Below are positions 28,701 to 37,964 of a stretch of 64,000 nucleotides of DNA, piece after piece (the stretch's first letter is position 1; each line of letters begins with the position of its first letter). The stretch is from Pseudomonas graminis (GTDB taxonomy: Bacteria; Pseudomonadota; Gammaproteobacteria; Pseudomonadales; Pseudomonadaceae). Below the pieces are notes generated by a model. The model was not told where the DNA came from and did no database searches. It saw only the letters and a list, made by a program, of their open reading frames with translations. Both the position numbers and the translations under genes were made by a program. The DNA lies in NCBI RefSeq assembly GCF_900111735.1, contig NZ_FOHW01000003.1, forward strand, positions 191,983 through 255,982, given 5' to 3'.

Positions 28701-30274
28701 GCGACGAGGCCATACGCCGTGGCGCAGAAATGCGCAGCGCTGCAAATCTTCTGCTCCAAAGCCTGAAGCGGCAATTGAGCGCGCAGTTGATCGATGTAAA
28801 GCGCCTGACGCCGGGCTGACTCTCGCGTGTCGCTTATCAGCACACGCTCCACCAGCGCAGGGTAATAGCGCCCGATGTCGACCTGGCACACCAGCAATCT
28901 GAGGTAGTCGGCAGTGAACCACCCGGGCATTGGCTTGCCGTCCCGATGCACCACGTGCAAGGCACCGGCCGGCTGGCCCGAAAGATTCTCCAGCGCGAAT
29001 TCGGCGACGCTCATGCGCATCGGTTCGACAGAGCCGGAGGTGACGACTTCTCCACCGTGTGGTATGGCCACAGCGATCACCTGGCTGATCACCACCTCCA
29101 GATCGGCGACCAACACATCAGTGGCCTCTGGATGGTCGGCCAGCAGTGCTTGCTGCAGTTGCTGGCGCGCGTAGTCCAGCAGCGGTGGCAAGCCCTCGTT
29201 GAAGGTCTTGCCACCGGACCTCGCCTGGGCGCCGGCCAACGCAATCATCCGGCGGCTGAAATCCAGGCGATCGTCGACACTGGCGTTGCGCAGCCACTGC
29301 GGAAGCTTTTCCGTGCTTTGCGGGCCGGGAACCAAGGGCAGCAGGACGGTCGAGACGTCGGTGCTCGCGGCCACGCGACGTTCCATCTCGGCAAAATCCT
29401 GCGCGGTAGCATGATCCAGGCCGGCCAGGTCCCACAGCTGTTGCTCCAACACGGCGCCGGACAATGCATCGAATATGTCCTCGCCGGGCTCGCGCAGCAC
29501 CCAGTCCACAGGATCATCCGCTGATTCGGGCCTGTCGAAGCTGGACAGGAGATCAGCCAGGGAAGCATGCCTGATGATGACGCCCGGCGACTGCCAGCTG
29601 AAAAACACTTCAGCGCCGCGCCATACACCGGTCGCCGCCAGCACGGGCAGGCCGACCTCCTGCAGCGAATCATCAGGCCGGCGATAGGGGATGCAGGCGT
29701 GAATCACGTCATCCGGCCAGGTGTTGTCAATGTGCAGCATGAAATCGCGCTGAGTCTTGTCGGCAAAACCTGCAATGCCGCGCAGAAATTCCCGCTCATC
29801 TTCCTTCAGGGTCTGACTGTTCGCCACAGCTGTCGAAAAGTCCTGCCTGAGCGCATCGGACAAACGCGCCCAAGGGCTCTGACCGCCTGCCACTGGCGCT
29901 CCCCAAAAGGCGACCAGCGCTTTCTGGAACGCCTCGTCCAGCCCCAGTGCGACGGTGTCCACCAGAACGTTCAGTGTGTCGAAATCGATTGGCGTGGCCG
30001 GCGCACCCGAAACCTCGGGGTGCAGTACAAGCGTGTGGGCCGCTGACGTCCAGCGCGGGGTCTTGCCGGTCAGGAAGGCCTGCTGAACGTTTCTGAGCAG
30101 GGTGTCGGCGCGCTGACCGTCGTCAGGGGTTGTGCGAGTGATGACGGCTGTCCGAGGGTCGATTTGAAGGTCGGGGAAATGCAGTTGCAGCGCGGCGCGC
30201 AGTTGAGCAAGGGTTACATCGGCCAACGTTGGACGTCGGGAAAAAACTTCGATCAGGTCAATATTCAGGCGCAT
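25715..30274 (-). CDS. Giant dermonecrotic-toxin-like (DUF6543-type) protein
   Basis: A protein of about 1,519 residues with no close relative recognised beyond the large Pseudomonas proteins with a DUF6543 (dermonecrotic toxin-like) domain. Typical pieces include SDEVLTWMTDRARRVYANGG, GLYEADGVWYAQVENAVYRV and the C-terminal DFVQEYAIRDKDDRLLWWAH. Two hydrophobic stretches lie near residues 700-760 (GTAGTALWLVQLM; ANMLLTVAMLLLHNV), which could insert into a membrane. There is no signal peptide, no visible LRR or catalytic motif, and no secretion or immunity gene adjacent. Starts at 30313 (13 residues longer) or 30274 are both possible. It stands alone between sthA and an MFS gene. Confidence 0.72.
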   Translation of the reverse strand: MRLNIDLIEVFSRRPTLADVTLAQLRAALQLHFPDLQIDPRTAVITRTTPDDGQRADTLLRNVQQAFLTGKTPRWTSAAHTLVLHPEVSGAPATPIDFDTLNVLVDTVALGLDEAFQKALVAFWGAPVAGGQSPWARLSDALRQDFSTAVANSQTLKEDEREFLRGIAGFADKTQRDFMLHIDNTWPDDVIHACIPYRRPDDSLQEVGLPVLAATGVWRGAEVFFSWQSPGVIIRHASLADLLSSFDRPESADDPVDWVLREPGEDIFDALSGAVLEQQLWDLAGLDHATAQDFAEMERRVAASTDVSTVLLPLVPGPQSTEKLPQWLRNASVDDRLDFSRRMIALAGAQARSGGKTFNEGLPPLLDYARQQLQQALLADHPEATDVLVADLEVVISQVIAVAIPHGGEVVTSGSVEPMRMSVAEFALENLSGQPAGALHVVHRDGKPMPGWFTADYLRLLVCQVDIGRYYPALVERVLISDTRESARRQALYIDQLRAQLPLQALEQKICSAAHFCATAYGLVAALMLPRQQRPPALRDTTLRPLGFRAESGASADVVTNMFVIGDQDPAKGPVVLYRPLSRQSLTEFSSMAALRAALVEPGELSDEVLTWMTDRARRVYANGGFDQPHILRFGQGSEFAPLETPAPAQLTADEVTGDPLVALYQGNASALIELADRQSTSNAESRWTLLKRGGWLALDMVMPFVSGTAGTALWLVQLMAEAQAQVSAGSAARASDGAVSTANMLLTVAMLLLHNVIGRRVPPRPRHVPQFDRPNLAELLAVSPTSAPEIARRVSAAPERLPAQLEFSWSRPDLNLSMRQRTALQTFEIVPKPALREPSSAPGTRGLYEADGVWYAQVENAVYRVSVGDEVLIIDPQHVDRPGPRLVRDGERWRLDLALRLKGGGPKRSARQLALENAARLTRVNAQKAELLKRQHDLYTRIVSNDNRFDSLPIDQHQDVISALETDIREVIDIIDRKNELDQQLRPADRTSDKVYAKDLQGIARRICLLEGVLLSDMLTLAKADLAQMRALANLVTADNVGLYLALFEKSLVLQEIGVKWSLVREGLWHRLRAVPKVGEGYWRTEALEFYNNRMFAVIDWRASRMWSSLELCFKPETIIDGHKAVTFKRLLNDDDLHGALTSQAELEKPHDYPIAEQICVLESSLREYDRASMVALAAFESEPETMITEHFQRFFDDLSAISDRAEHRLSDLIRESEEPAETLPEYVPRVKQARKRVIKTQGQRTLIGRLREGDEPALGEVVEVKAATGDRVIGAYHQHAEGEWVELEAQRPKAVSRDSIVPLTELVRRSQALLERVEPDIASAIRQSRRANEPEDMEDILGQKADKLREIAQKLQVYGNEPHAGESSAQAPDELLAELRAGEARLREQGRQLRIEMIKRQPPTASRISYLDRQREVNISRYDGRKNMSGARRNDFVQEYAIRDKDDRLLWWAHFHYASEDAAADAFTAAHLKLPEQRLLGYRALLKAARDNKEVVSIYRSTIGKELAQRLFLHLAE

Positions 30275-30571
30275 ATGCCAGTTAACTCGTGCAATTGGAT
30301 GAGAAACACTCAACGACCCTTAGGGCATTGAGCGCATTTGCGGCGAGTTAAATCGGGAACGGGCCCATCGGTGGGATACATAGATATTGTTTTTACACGG
30401 CCGCAGCGGGAAGTTGGTGGTCAATGCGCAGGGTGTTCTGATTGCCAACCGCCAGCTTTACACATATCGTTACAAAACTGCTGCGCCTTGGGTCAAGCGC
30501 GGGCGCCGCAGCAGAGGACGCATAAATACTACGGATCCCCCCAGCTAGACAGCTTAAGTGAGTAATTCCTG

Positions 30572-31864
30572 ATGGCCTCCAACACGGGCAAAGGCAAGGC
30601 GATATTTCGCGTTGTCAGCGGCAACTTCCTTGAAATGTTTGACTTCATGGTCTATGGCTTCTACGCCACTGCCATCGCCAAAACCTTCTTCCCTGCCGAC
30701 AGTGAATTCGCATCGTTGATGCTGTCGCTGGCGACCTTCGGGGCCGGCTTCCTTATGCGCCCGCTGGGTGCAATCTTCCTCGGCGCCTACATCGACCATC
30801 ACGGCCGGAAAAAAGGCCTGGTCATCACCTTGGCGATGATGGCCATGGGCACGGTGCTGATTGCCTGCGTGCCGGGTTACGCGACCCTGGGCGTTGCCGC
30901 ACCCATCCTGGTGTTGGTTGGCCGCCTGCTGCAAGGCTTCTCGGCCGGCGTTGAACTGGGCGGTGTCTCGGTGTATCTGGCGGAGATTTCAACGCCAGGC
31001 CGCAAGGGTTTCTTCGTCAGCTGGCAGTCGGCTAGCCAACAGGCCGCGGTGGTTTTCGCCGGCCTGCTGGGCGTCGGTCTGAACCATTGGTTGAGCCCGG
31101 AAGACATGGGCCAATGGGGCTGGCGTGTGCCGTTCCTGATTGGCTGTCTGATCGTTCCGGCGATCTTCGTGATCCGCCGTTCGCTTGAAGAAACCCCCGA
31201 GTTCGAAGCCCGCGCGCAGCATCACCGCCCAAGCCTGGGCGAAGTGGTCAAGTCGATCGGTCAGAACTTCGGCCTTGTCATCGCCGGCATGGCGCTGGTG
31301 GTCATGACCACCGTGTCGTTCTACCTGATCACCGCCTACACCCCGACCTTCGGCAAAAACGAGCTGCACCTGTCTGATCTGGACAGCTTGCTGGTGACCG
31401 TCTGCGTCGGTATTTCGAACTTCATCTGGCTGCCAGTGATGGGCGCGCTGTCGGACCGGATCGGCCGCAAACCGCTGCTGCTGGCGGCGACCATTCTGGC
31501 AATCATCACGGCGTACCCTGCCCTGTCCTGGCTGACCGCCAACCCGAGCTTCGGCAATCTGCTGATGGTCGAGCTGTGGTTGTCGTTCCTGTACGGTTCG
31601 TACAACGGCGCGATGGTGGTTTCCCTGACCGAAATCATGCCGGTCGAAGTGCGCACTACCGGCTTCTCCCTGGCCTATAGCCTGGCGACCGCGACGTTCG
31701 GCGGCTTCACGCCGGCGGCCTGTACCTACCTGATCCACGTGCTGGACAACAAAGCGGCACCGGGCATCTGGCTGAGCGGCGCTGCGGTGATGGGCCTGAT
31801 CGCCACGCTGGTGCTGTTCCGCAAGGGTCAGACGCGGATTGAGGGCGTGACGGCGGTGAGCTGA
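30572..31864 (+). CDS. MFS metabolite:proton symporter (citrate/tricarballylate type)
   Basis: A 430-residue twelve-helix transporter of the metabolite:H+ symporter family. [20 protein letters not shown] in helix 1 and [13 protein letters not shown] between helices 2 and 3 are diagnostic, as are [15 protein letters not shown] and [13 protein letters not shown]. The closest types known to me are CitA and TcuC, which carry citrate or tricarballylate; the substrate here is inferred. The start at 30572 lacks a strong ribosome-binding site. It is convergent with gap and ends in a terminator at 31906. Confidence 0.88.
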   Translation: MASNTGKGKAIFRVVSGNFLEMFDFMVYGFYATAIAKTFFPADSEFASLMLSLATFGAGFLMRPLGAIFLGAYIDHHGRKKGLVITLAMMAMGTVLIACVPGYATLGVAAPILVLVGRLLQGFSAGVELGGVSVYLAEISTPGRKGFFVSWQSASQQAAVVFAGLLGVGLNHWLSPEDMGQWGWRVPFLIGCLIVPAIFVIRRSLEETPEFEARAQHHRPSLGEVVKSIGQNFGLVIAGMALVVMTTVSFYLITAYTPTFGKNELHLSDLDSLLVTVCVGISNFIWLPVMGALSDRIGRKPLLLAATILAIITAYPALSWLTANPSFGNLLMVELWLSFLYGSYNGAMVVSLTEIMPVEVRTTGFSLAYSLATATFGGFTPAACTYLIHVLDNKAAPGIWLSGAAVMGLIATLVLFRKGQTRIEGVTAVS

Positions 31865-31905
31865 TCGCAGAGAGCTGCAAGCTGCAAGCTGCAAGTAAAA
31901 ACAGA

Positions 31906-31936
31906 GACGCCCCGACTGGTTCGGGGCGTCTTTGTT
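31906..31936 (+). terminator. Terminator of the MFS gene
   Basis: A 10-bp stem, GACGCCCCGA (31906-31915) with TCGGGGCGTC (31921-31930), followed by TTTGTTT. Confidence 0.9.
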
Positions 31937-32226
31937 TCGGCAGGGCATCGACGCCAACTGTAGGAGCGCGCTTGCCCGCGATGGCGGTGGGTCAGTCAAA
32001 GTATCCAGCGGCTGACACGCCCCGATCGCGGGCAAGCGCGCTCCTACAGGTGATCGGTGCTGAATCCGGAAGCCGCGTCAGGTCAGGACCTACAAGGAGC
32101 CGGCTTGCTGGCGAATGCGTCGGGGCAGCGCGAGCAATAGTGGATGACACTCCGCCCTCGCCAGCAAGCCGGCTCCCACAGGATGACCGCCCATTGCCAG
32201 GTCTTACGCCTGGCAGAAAGACCAAC

Positions 32227-32253
32227 AAAAACGCCCCGAACCAGTCGGGGCGT
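32227..32253 (-). terminator. Terminator of gap
   Basis: Read on the minus strand: ACGCCCCGA, loop CTGGT, TCGGGGCGT, then TTTTGTT. The 21-base hairpin core is identical to that of the facing MFS terminator, in inverted orientation. Confidence 0.88.
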
Positions 32254-32307
32254 TTCTTTTTGCTTCGCGGTTCAGCTTGCGGCTTGCGGCTTACCGCTGC
32301 TTTCAAC

Positions 32308-33771
32308 CTACTTCGGGAAGGCTGGCGGGTTGACCCCGGTCATTTCTTCCATCACGCGAACGACCTGGCAGCTGTAGCCGAACTCGTTGTCGTACCAGAC
32401 GTACAACACAACGCGGTTGTCCATGGCGATGGTCGCTTCGGCATCCACCACGCCGGCGTAACGCGAGCCAACGAAGTCGGTGGAGACCACTTCCAGAGAG
32501 TTCACGAAGTCGATCTGTTTGTGCAGATCCGAATACAGCGCAGTGTGGCGCAGGTATTCGTTCATCTCTTCGCGGGTGGTTGCGGTGCCCAGGTTCAGGT
32601 TGAGGATGGCCATGGACACGTTTGGCGTTGGAACGCGGATCGCGTTACCGGTCAGCTTGCCGGCCAGCTCGGGCAATGCCTTCGCCGCTGCAGTGGCCGC
32701 GCCGGTTTCGGTGATGACCATGTTCAGCGCGGCGCTGCGGCCACGGCGATCGCCCTTGTGGAAGTTGTCGATCAGGTTCTGGTCGTTGGTGTACGAGTGA
32801 ACCGTTTCAACGTGACCATTGACGATGCCGAACTTGTCATTGACCGCCTTGAGCACCGGCACGATGGCGTTGGTGGTGCAGGACGCCGCCGAGATGATCT
32901 TGTCATCAGCGGTGATCTGCTGATGGTTGATGCCGTGAACGATGTTCTTCAGTTTGCCCTTGCCCGGCGCGGTCAGAACCACGCGGTCGATGCCTGGGCA
33001 TTGCAGGTGCTGGCCCAGGCCCTCGGCATCGCGCCACACACCGGTGTTGTCGACCAGCAGCGCGTCGTTGATACCGTACTGGGTGTAATCCACCTCGGCC
33101 GGGTTCTTGGCGTAGATCACCTGAATCAGGTTGCCGTTGGCGCAAATGGTGTTGTTGGCTTCATCAATGGTGATGGTGCCGTCGAAAGGACCGTGGACCG
33201 AGTCACGGCGCAGCAGGCTCGCGCGCTTGACCAGATCGTTTTCAGCGCCTTTGCGGACCACGATGGCGCGCAGACGCAGGCCGTCGCCGCCACCGGTTTT
33301 TTCGATCAGGATGCGCGCCAGCAGACGACCGATGCGACCGAAGCCATACAGTACGACGTCAGTGCCCTTGCGCTCGCCGGAGTTCTGCTGGCCGATGACT
33401 TCGGCCATTTCTTCGCGGACGAACTCTTCGGCGGTGCGGCCATTGCCTTCGGCCTTGAACTTAACGGCCAGCTTGCCCAGGTCCACCGAAGCGGCGCCCA
33501 GTTTGAGCTCGCTCATGGCTTTGACGAGGGGGAACGTCTCGTGTACGGACAACTCGCTGGCGTCAGCCTGGCGGTGACGCGCAAAGCGGTGTGCTTTGAG
33601 AATCGCAATGACTGAACGATTGATCAGGCTGCGGCCATAGATCGAACTCACCACATTATTATTGCGGTAGAGCTGACCGATAAGCGGGATCATCGCCTCG
33701 GCGAGGGCTTCACGATCGATCCATTCACCAAGACACTGGTCGGGCTTCTGAGTCACGGGAACCTTCCACAT
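32308..33771 (-). CDS. gap: Glyceraldehyde-3-phosphate dehydrogenase, long form
   Basis: A 487-residue dehydrogenase. The NAD-binding start (VVLYGFGRIGRLLARIL) appears only near residue 130; the catalytic cysteine is in SAASCTTNAIVPVL, and YDNEFGYSCQVVR is the C-terminal signature. The first 125 residues (MWKVPVTQKPDQCLGEWIDR onward) are an extension absent from the 330-residue classical enzyme, but found in pseudomonad homologues encoded next to mfd. It probably serves gluconeogenesis or an NADP-linked role. The ATG at 33769-33771 is preferred over 33804. It is divergent from mfd. Confidence 0.9.
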   Translation of the reverse strand: MWKVPVTQKPDQCLGEWIDREALAEAMIPLIGQLYRNNNVVSSIYGRSLINRSVIAILKAHRFARHRQADASELSVHETFPLVKAMSELKLGAASVDLGKLAVKFKAEGNGRTAEEFVREEMAEVIGQQNSGERKGTDVVLYGFGRIGRLLARILIEKTGGGDGLRLRAIVVRKGAENDLVKRASLLRRDSVHGPFDGTITIDEANNTICANGNLIQVIYAKNPAEVDYTQYGINDALLVDNTGVWRDAEGLGQHLQCPGIDRVVLTAPGKGKLKNIVHGINHQQITADDKIISAASCTTNAIVPVLKAVNDKFGIVNGHVETVHSYTNDQNLIDNFHKGDRRGRSAALNMVITETGAATAAAKALPELAGKLTGNAIRVPTPNVSMAILNLNLGTATTREEMNEYLRHTALYSDLHKQIDFVNSLEVVSTDFVGSRYAGVVDAEATIAMDNRVVLYVWYDNEFGYSCQVVRVMEEMTGVNPPAFPK

Positions 33772-33940
33772 GTAGGGGCTGAAAAAAGGGACTACATTAT
33801 GCACAGGCCTTTGTTTATGAGCAATCCAGACTTTTCACGACCTGGAGCACTACATAATTTCCGGCGCACAAAACTGACAGCGTCTCTGCGGATTAGTTAC
33901 ACTCCCCGGCTTTGCCGCAACGCCTGGAGCTTTAACTTCC

Positions 33941-36900
33941 GTGCCCGTTCTGCGCCTTCCGATTCTGCCTGCTGCAGCAGGCAAACAACATTGGGGTAAC
34001 CTCCCCGGTGCCGCCCTGAGTCTCGCCATCGCCGAGGCTGCCAGCGCCGCGAAACGCTTCACCCTGCTGCTTACCGCAGACAGCCAGAGCGCCGAGCGAC
34101 TGGAACAGGAACTGAAGTTTTTTGCCCCTGATCTCCCGGTCTTGCATTTCCCCGATTGGGAAACCCTGCCCTACGATCTGTTCTCGCCCCATCAGGACAT
34201 CATCTCCCAACGCATTGCCAGCCTTTACCGGCTGCCGGAGCTGGTGCACGGCGTGCTGGTGGTGCCGATCACCACCGCCCTGCACCGCTTGGCGCCGACC
34301 AGTTTCCTGCTGGGCAGCAGCCTGGTGCTCGACGTCGGCCAGAAGCTCGATGTCGACGCCATGCGCACCCGCCTTGAAGCCAGCGGCTATCGCTATGTCG
34401 ACACGGTGTATGAGCATGGCGAGTTCACCGTCCGTGGCGCGCTGATCGACCTGTTCCCGATGGGCAGCAAACTGCCTTACCGCATCGACCTGTTCGATGA
34501 CGAGATCGAAACCCTGCGCACCTTCGAGCCGGAAACCCAGCGCTCCATCGACAAGGTCGATTCGGTGCGTCTGTTGCCGGCGAAGGAATTCCCGCTGCAG
34601 AAGGAAGCGGTGACGCGCTTCAAGGCGCGCTTCCGCGAACGCTTCGACGTCGACTTCCGCCGCAGCCCGATTTTCCAGGACTTGAACAGCGGCATCACGC
34701 CGGCCGGGATCGAGTACTACATTCCGTTGTTCTTCGAAGAAACCTCAACGCTGTTCGACTACCTGCCCCAGGACACCCAGGTGTTCTCGATGCCAGGGAT
34801 CGAAGCGGCGGCCGAGACGTTCTGGAAGGACGTGCGTAACCGCTACGAAGAACGCCGTGTCGACCCGGAGCGCCCGCTGCTGCCACCGGCCGAGCTGTTC
34901 CTGCCGGTCGACGACTGTTTCGCCCGCCTGAAGAACTGGCCCCGCGTGGTTGCCAGCCAGGACGACGTCGAAAGCGGCGTTGGCCGTGAGCGGTTCCCGG
35001 CGCAGGTGCTGCCGGATCTGGCCATCGAATCCAAAGCGAGCCAGCCGCTGGCGGCGCTGTCGAAGTTCCTCGGCGAGTTTCCCGGACGCGTGCTGTTTAC
35101 TGCTGAGTCGGCCGGTCGCCGCGAAGTGCTGCTGGAACTGCTCGAACGCCTGAAGCTGCGCCCGAAAACCCTGGACAGCTGGCAAGAGTTCGTCGACAGC
35201 AAGGAGCGCCTGGCGATCACCATCGCGCCGCTGGATGAAGGCCTGGTGCTGGAAGATCCGGCGTTGGCGCTGGTGGCGGAAAGCCCGCTGTTCGGTCAGC
35301 GGGTCATGCAGCGTCGTCGCCGCGACAAGCGCGCCGACAGCCACGCCAGCGACGCGGTGATCAAGAACCTGGCCGAGCTGCGTGAAGGCGCGCCGGTGGT
35401 GCACATCGATCACGGTGTCGGCCGTTATCTCGGGCTGGCAACGCTGGAAGTCGAGAATCAGGTCGCCGAGTTCCTCATGCTGGCCTACGCCGAAGAGGCC
35501 AAGCTCTACGTGCCAGTGGCCAACCTGCACCTGATCGCCCGCTACACTGGCAGCGATGACGAGCTCGCGCCTCTGCACCGTCTGGGTTCCGAAGCCTGGC
35601 AGAAAGCCAAGCGCAAGGCTGCCGAACAGGTGCGCGATGTGGCCGCCGAGCTGCTCGACATCTATGCCCGCCGCGCGGCCCGCGAAGGGTATGCCTTCGC
35701 CGATCCGAAACTGGACTACGACACCTTCAGCGCCGGCTTCCCGTTCGAAGAAACCCCGGACCAGCAGACCACCATCGAAGCCGTGCGCGCCGACATGCTC
35801 GCGCCCAAGCCCATGGACCGTCTGGTCTGTGGCGACGTCGGTTTCGGCAAGACCGAAGTGGCCATGCGCGCGGCATTCATCGCTGTACACGGCGGTCGCC
35901 AAGTGGCGATTCTGGTGCCGACCACCCTCCTCGCTCAGCAGCACTACAACAGTTTCCGCGACCGCTTCGCTGACTGGCCGGTGACGGTTGAGGTGATGAG
36001 CCGCTTCAAATCGGCAAAAGAGATCAACGCCGCCGTGGCCGATCTGGCCGAGGGCAAGATCGACATCGTCATCGGCACCCACAAGTTGCTGCAGGACGAC
36101 GTCAAGGTCAAAAACCTGGGGCTGGTGATCATCGACGAAGAGCACCGCTTCGGTGTGCGTCAGAAGGAACAGCTCAAGGCCCTGCGCAGCGAGGTCGACA
36201 TCCTGACCCTCACCGCGACGCCGATCCCGCGGACCCTGAACATGGCCGTGGCGGGCATGCGTGACTTGTCGATCATCGCCACGCCGCCAGCCCGTCGTCT
36301 GTCGGTACGCACCTTCGTCATGGAGCAGAACAAGCCGACGGTCAAAGAGGCGTTGCTGCGTGAATTGCTGCGCGGCGGTCAGGTGTACTACCTGCACAAC
36401 GATGTGAAGACCATCGAGAAATGCGCGGCGGACCTGGCCGAACTGGTGCCGGAAGCGCGCATCGGCATCGGCCACGGACAGATGCACGAACGTGATCTCG
36501 AACAGGTGATGAGCGACTTCTACCACAAGCGCTTCAACGTGCTGATCGCCTCGACCATCATCGAGACCGGCATCGACGTGCCGAGCGCCAACACCATCAT
36601 CATCGAGCGCGCCGACAAATTCGGTCTGGCCCAGCTGCACCAGTTGCGCGGCCGGGTCGGGCGCAGTCACCACCAGGCCTACGCCTACCTGCTGACGCCG
36701 CCACGCAAGCAGATTACCCCCGATGCCGAGAAGCGTCTGGAGGCGATCGCCAACACCCAAGACCTCGGTGCGGGCTTCGTGCTCGCCACCAATGACCTCG
36801 AAATCCGTGGCGCCGGCGAGCTGCTCGGCGATGGCCAGAGCGGGCAGATCCAGGCGGTGGGTTTCACCCTGTACATGGAAATGCTCGAACGCGCGGTGAA

Positions 36901-37405
36901 GTCGATCCGCAAGGGCGAGCAGCCTAACCTCGACCAGCCGCTGGGTGGCGGTCCCGAGGTGAATCTGCGGGTGCCGGGGCTGATTCCGGAAGCCTATCTG
37001 CCGGACGTTCATACGCGCCTGATTCTGTACAAGCGCATTGCCAACGCCGCCGACGAAGAGGGTCTGAAGGACCTGCAGGTCGAAATGATCGATCGCTTCG
37101 GTCTGTTGCCCGAGCCCACCAAGAATCTGGTGCGCCTGACTTCGCTGAAGCTGAAGGCCGAGCAACTGGGCATCAAGAAAGTCGACGCCGGCCCCCAGGG
37201 TGGACGCATCGAATTCGCGGCGGAGACTCCGGTTGACCCGCTGACGCTGATCAAGCTGATCCAGAGCCAGCCCAAACGCTACAAGTTCGAAGGCGCCACG
37301 CTGTTCAAATTCATGGTGCCGATGGAGCGCCCCGAGGAACGCTTCGCCACGCTGGAGGCGCTGTTCGAGCGCTTGACCCCACCGCCTTCCAAAAAATCGG
37401 CTTAA
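33941..37405 (+). CDS. mfd: Transcription-repair coupling factor
   Basis: A 1,154-residue translocase that removes RNA polymerase stalled at DNA lesions and recruits UvrA. The N-terminal UvrB-like modules include FPDWETLPYDLFSPHQDI; the RNA-polymerase-interacting domain covers about residues 480-555 (VHIDHGVGRYLGL); the RecG-like motor has Walker A GDVGFGKTE and motif II DEEH, and the TRG-like segment RGRVGRSHHQAYAYLL. The GTG at 33941 is the only in-frame start near the family's N-terminus. It is followed after nine bases by csiV. Confidence 0.97.
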   Translation: MPVLRLPILPAAAGKQHWGNLPGAALSLAIAEAASAAKRFTLLLTADSQSAERLEQELKFFAPDLPVLHFPDWETLPYDLFSPHQDIISQRIASLYRLPELVHGVLVVPITTALHRLAPTSFLLGSSLVLDVGQKLDVDAMRTRLEASGYRYVDTVYEHGEFTVRGALIDLFPMGSKLPYRIDLFDDEIETLRTFEPETQRSIDKVDSVRLLPAKEFPLQKEAVTRFKARFRERFDVDFRRSPIFQDLNSGITPAGIEYYIPLFFEETSTLFDYLPQDTQVFSMPGIEAAAETFWKDVRNRYEERRVDPERPLLPPAELFLPVDDCFARLKNWPRVVASQDDVESGVGRERFPAQVLPDLAIESKASQPLAALSKFLGEFPGRVLFTAESAGRREVLLELLERLKLRPKTLDSWQEFVDSKERLAITIAPLDEGLVLEDPALALVAESPLFGQRVMQRRRRDKRADSHASDAVIKNLAELREGAPVVHIDHGVGRYLGLATLEVENQVAEFLMLAYAEEAKLYVPVANLHLIARYTGSDDELAPLHRLGSEAWQKAKRKAAEQVRDVAAELLDIYARRAAREGYAFADPKLDYDTFSAGFPFEETPDQQTTIEAVRADMLAPKPMDRLVCGDVGFGKTEVAMRAAFIAVHGGRQVAILVPTTLLAQQHYNSFRDRFADWPVTVEVMSRFKSAKEINAAVADLAEGKIDIVIGTHKLLQDDVKVKNLGLVIIDEEHRFGVRQKEQLKALRSEVDILTLTATPIPRTLNMAVAGMRDLSIIATPPARRLSVRTFVMEQNKPTVKEALLRELLRGGQVYYLHNDVKTIEKCAADLAELVPEARIGIGHGQMHERDLEQVMSDFYHKRFNVLIASTIIETGIDVPSANTIIIERADKFGLAQLHQLRGRVGRSHHQAYAYLLTPPRKQITPDAEKRLEAIANTQDLGAGFVLATNDLEIRGAGELLGDGQSGQIQAVGFTLYMEMLERAVKSIRKGEQPNLDQPLGGGPEVNLRVPGLIPEAYLPDVHTRLILYKRIANAADEEGLKDLQVEMIDRFGLLPEPTKNLVRLTSLKLKAEQLGIKKVDAGPQGGRIEFAAETPVDPLTLIKLIQSQPKRYKFEGATLFKFMVPMERPEERFATLEALFERLTPPPSKKSA

Positions 37406-37414
37406 GGATTCACC

Positions 37415-37951
37415 ATGGGTTTGATCCGCTCCTTCACCCTGCTGCTGGTGCTGTTCGCGCCAGCGGCCTTCGCCGATGGCGCCTATCAGGTGGAACTGAT
37501 CCTTTTCCGCCAGAACGGCGAGCCGGCGGCGACCAATCAACCCGCTCCGGAAGACTGGGCCGCCGGGGCGCAACAGCTGGGCGCGGACAGCCAGACGCCG
37601 ACAGCGCTGGACGGTCTGGCGAACAAGCTCGAATCAGGCGACGGCTATAAAGTGCTGCTGCACAAAGCCTGGCAACAGGACCTCAGCGCCACACCGAGCA
37701 AGGTGGCGATCAGTGACGGCCAGGAGCAGTTCGGCCACTTCCCCATCGAGGGCACGGTGAGCCTGGGGCTGGCGCGCTTTACCGACATCGACGCGAACTT
37801 CTGGGTCAACCAGCTGGACAGCCACGGCGTGCTGGTGACCAGCGAGCGAATGCGTCAGGCGACCCGGGTCAGAAACGGAGAACTTACTTACATGGACAAC
37901 GGAAGCCTCGCCATGCTGATCAAGGTTTCTCCCGTCCAGCCACCCCGTTGA
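37415..37951 (+). CDS. csiV: CsiV-like periplasmic protein
   Basis: A 178-residue exported protein with a signal peptide (FTLLLVLFAPAAFA). The mature start AYQVELILFRQNGEP and the end RVRNGELTYMDNGSLAMLIKVSP are typical of the CsiV family; in Vibrio cholerae CsiV activates the synthase of non-canonical D-amino acids or antibiotic-like cues through peptidoglycan contact, a role not shown in Pseudomonas. It follows mfd by nine bases and is probably cotranscribed. The peptidoglycan role is family knowledge; the name rests on visual similarity. Confidence 0.75.
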   Translation: MGLIRSFTLLLVLFAPAAFADGAYQVELILFRQNGEPAATNQPAPEDWAAGAQQLGADSQTPTALDGLANKLESGDGYKVLLHKAWQQDLSATPSKVAISDGQEQFGHFPIEGTVSLGLARFTDIDANFWVNQLDSHGVLVTSERMRQATRVRNGELTYMDNGSLAMLIKVSPVQPPR

Positions 37952-37964
37952 CGCAGGCCTAGAC

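Larger units (their letters stand above)
31865..32307. repeat. Intergenic block with mirrored terminators and two REP pairs
   Basis: Between convergent genes lie GCAAGCTGCAAGCTGCAAG (near 31876), a terminator (31906-31936), a REP pair (31959-32050, unit TGTAGGAGCGCGCTTGCCC and its inverse), a second REP pair (32090-32184, unit GGAGCCGGCTTGCTGGCGA and its inverse), and a second terminator (32231-32253) followed by an inverted GCTTGCGGCTTGCGGCTT. The block is roughly mirror-symmetric. Confidence 0.85.

Noticed and set aside
31972..33615. A 547-codon plus-strand frame over REP units and gap
   Set aside because: It begins in repeats and continues antisense to gap; no ribosome-binding site or domain.
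34745..37573. A 942-codon minus-strand open frame
   Set aside because: It lies antisense to mfd with low-complexity, His/Gln-rich sequence and no family features.
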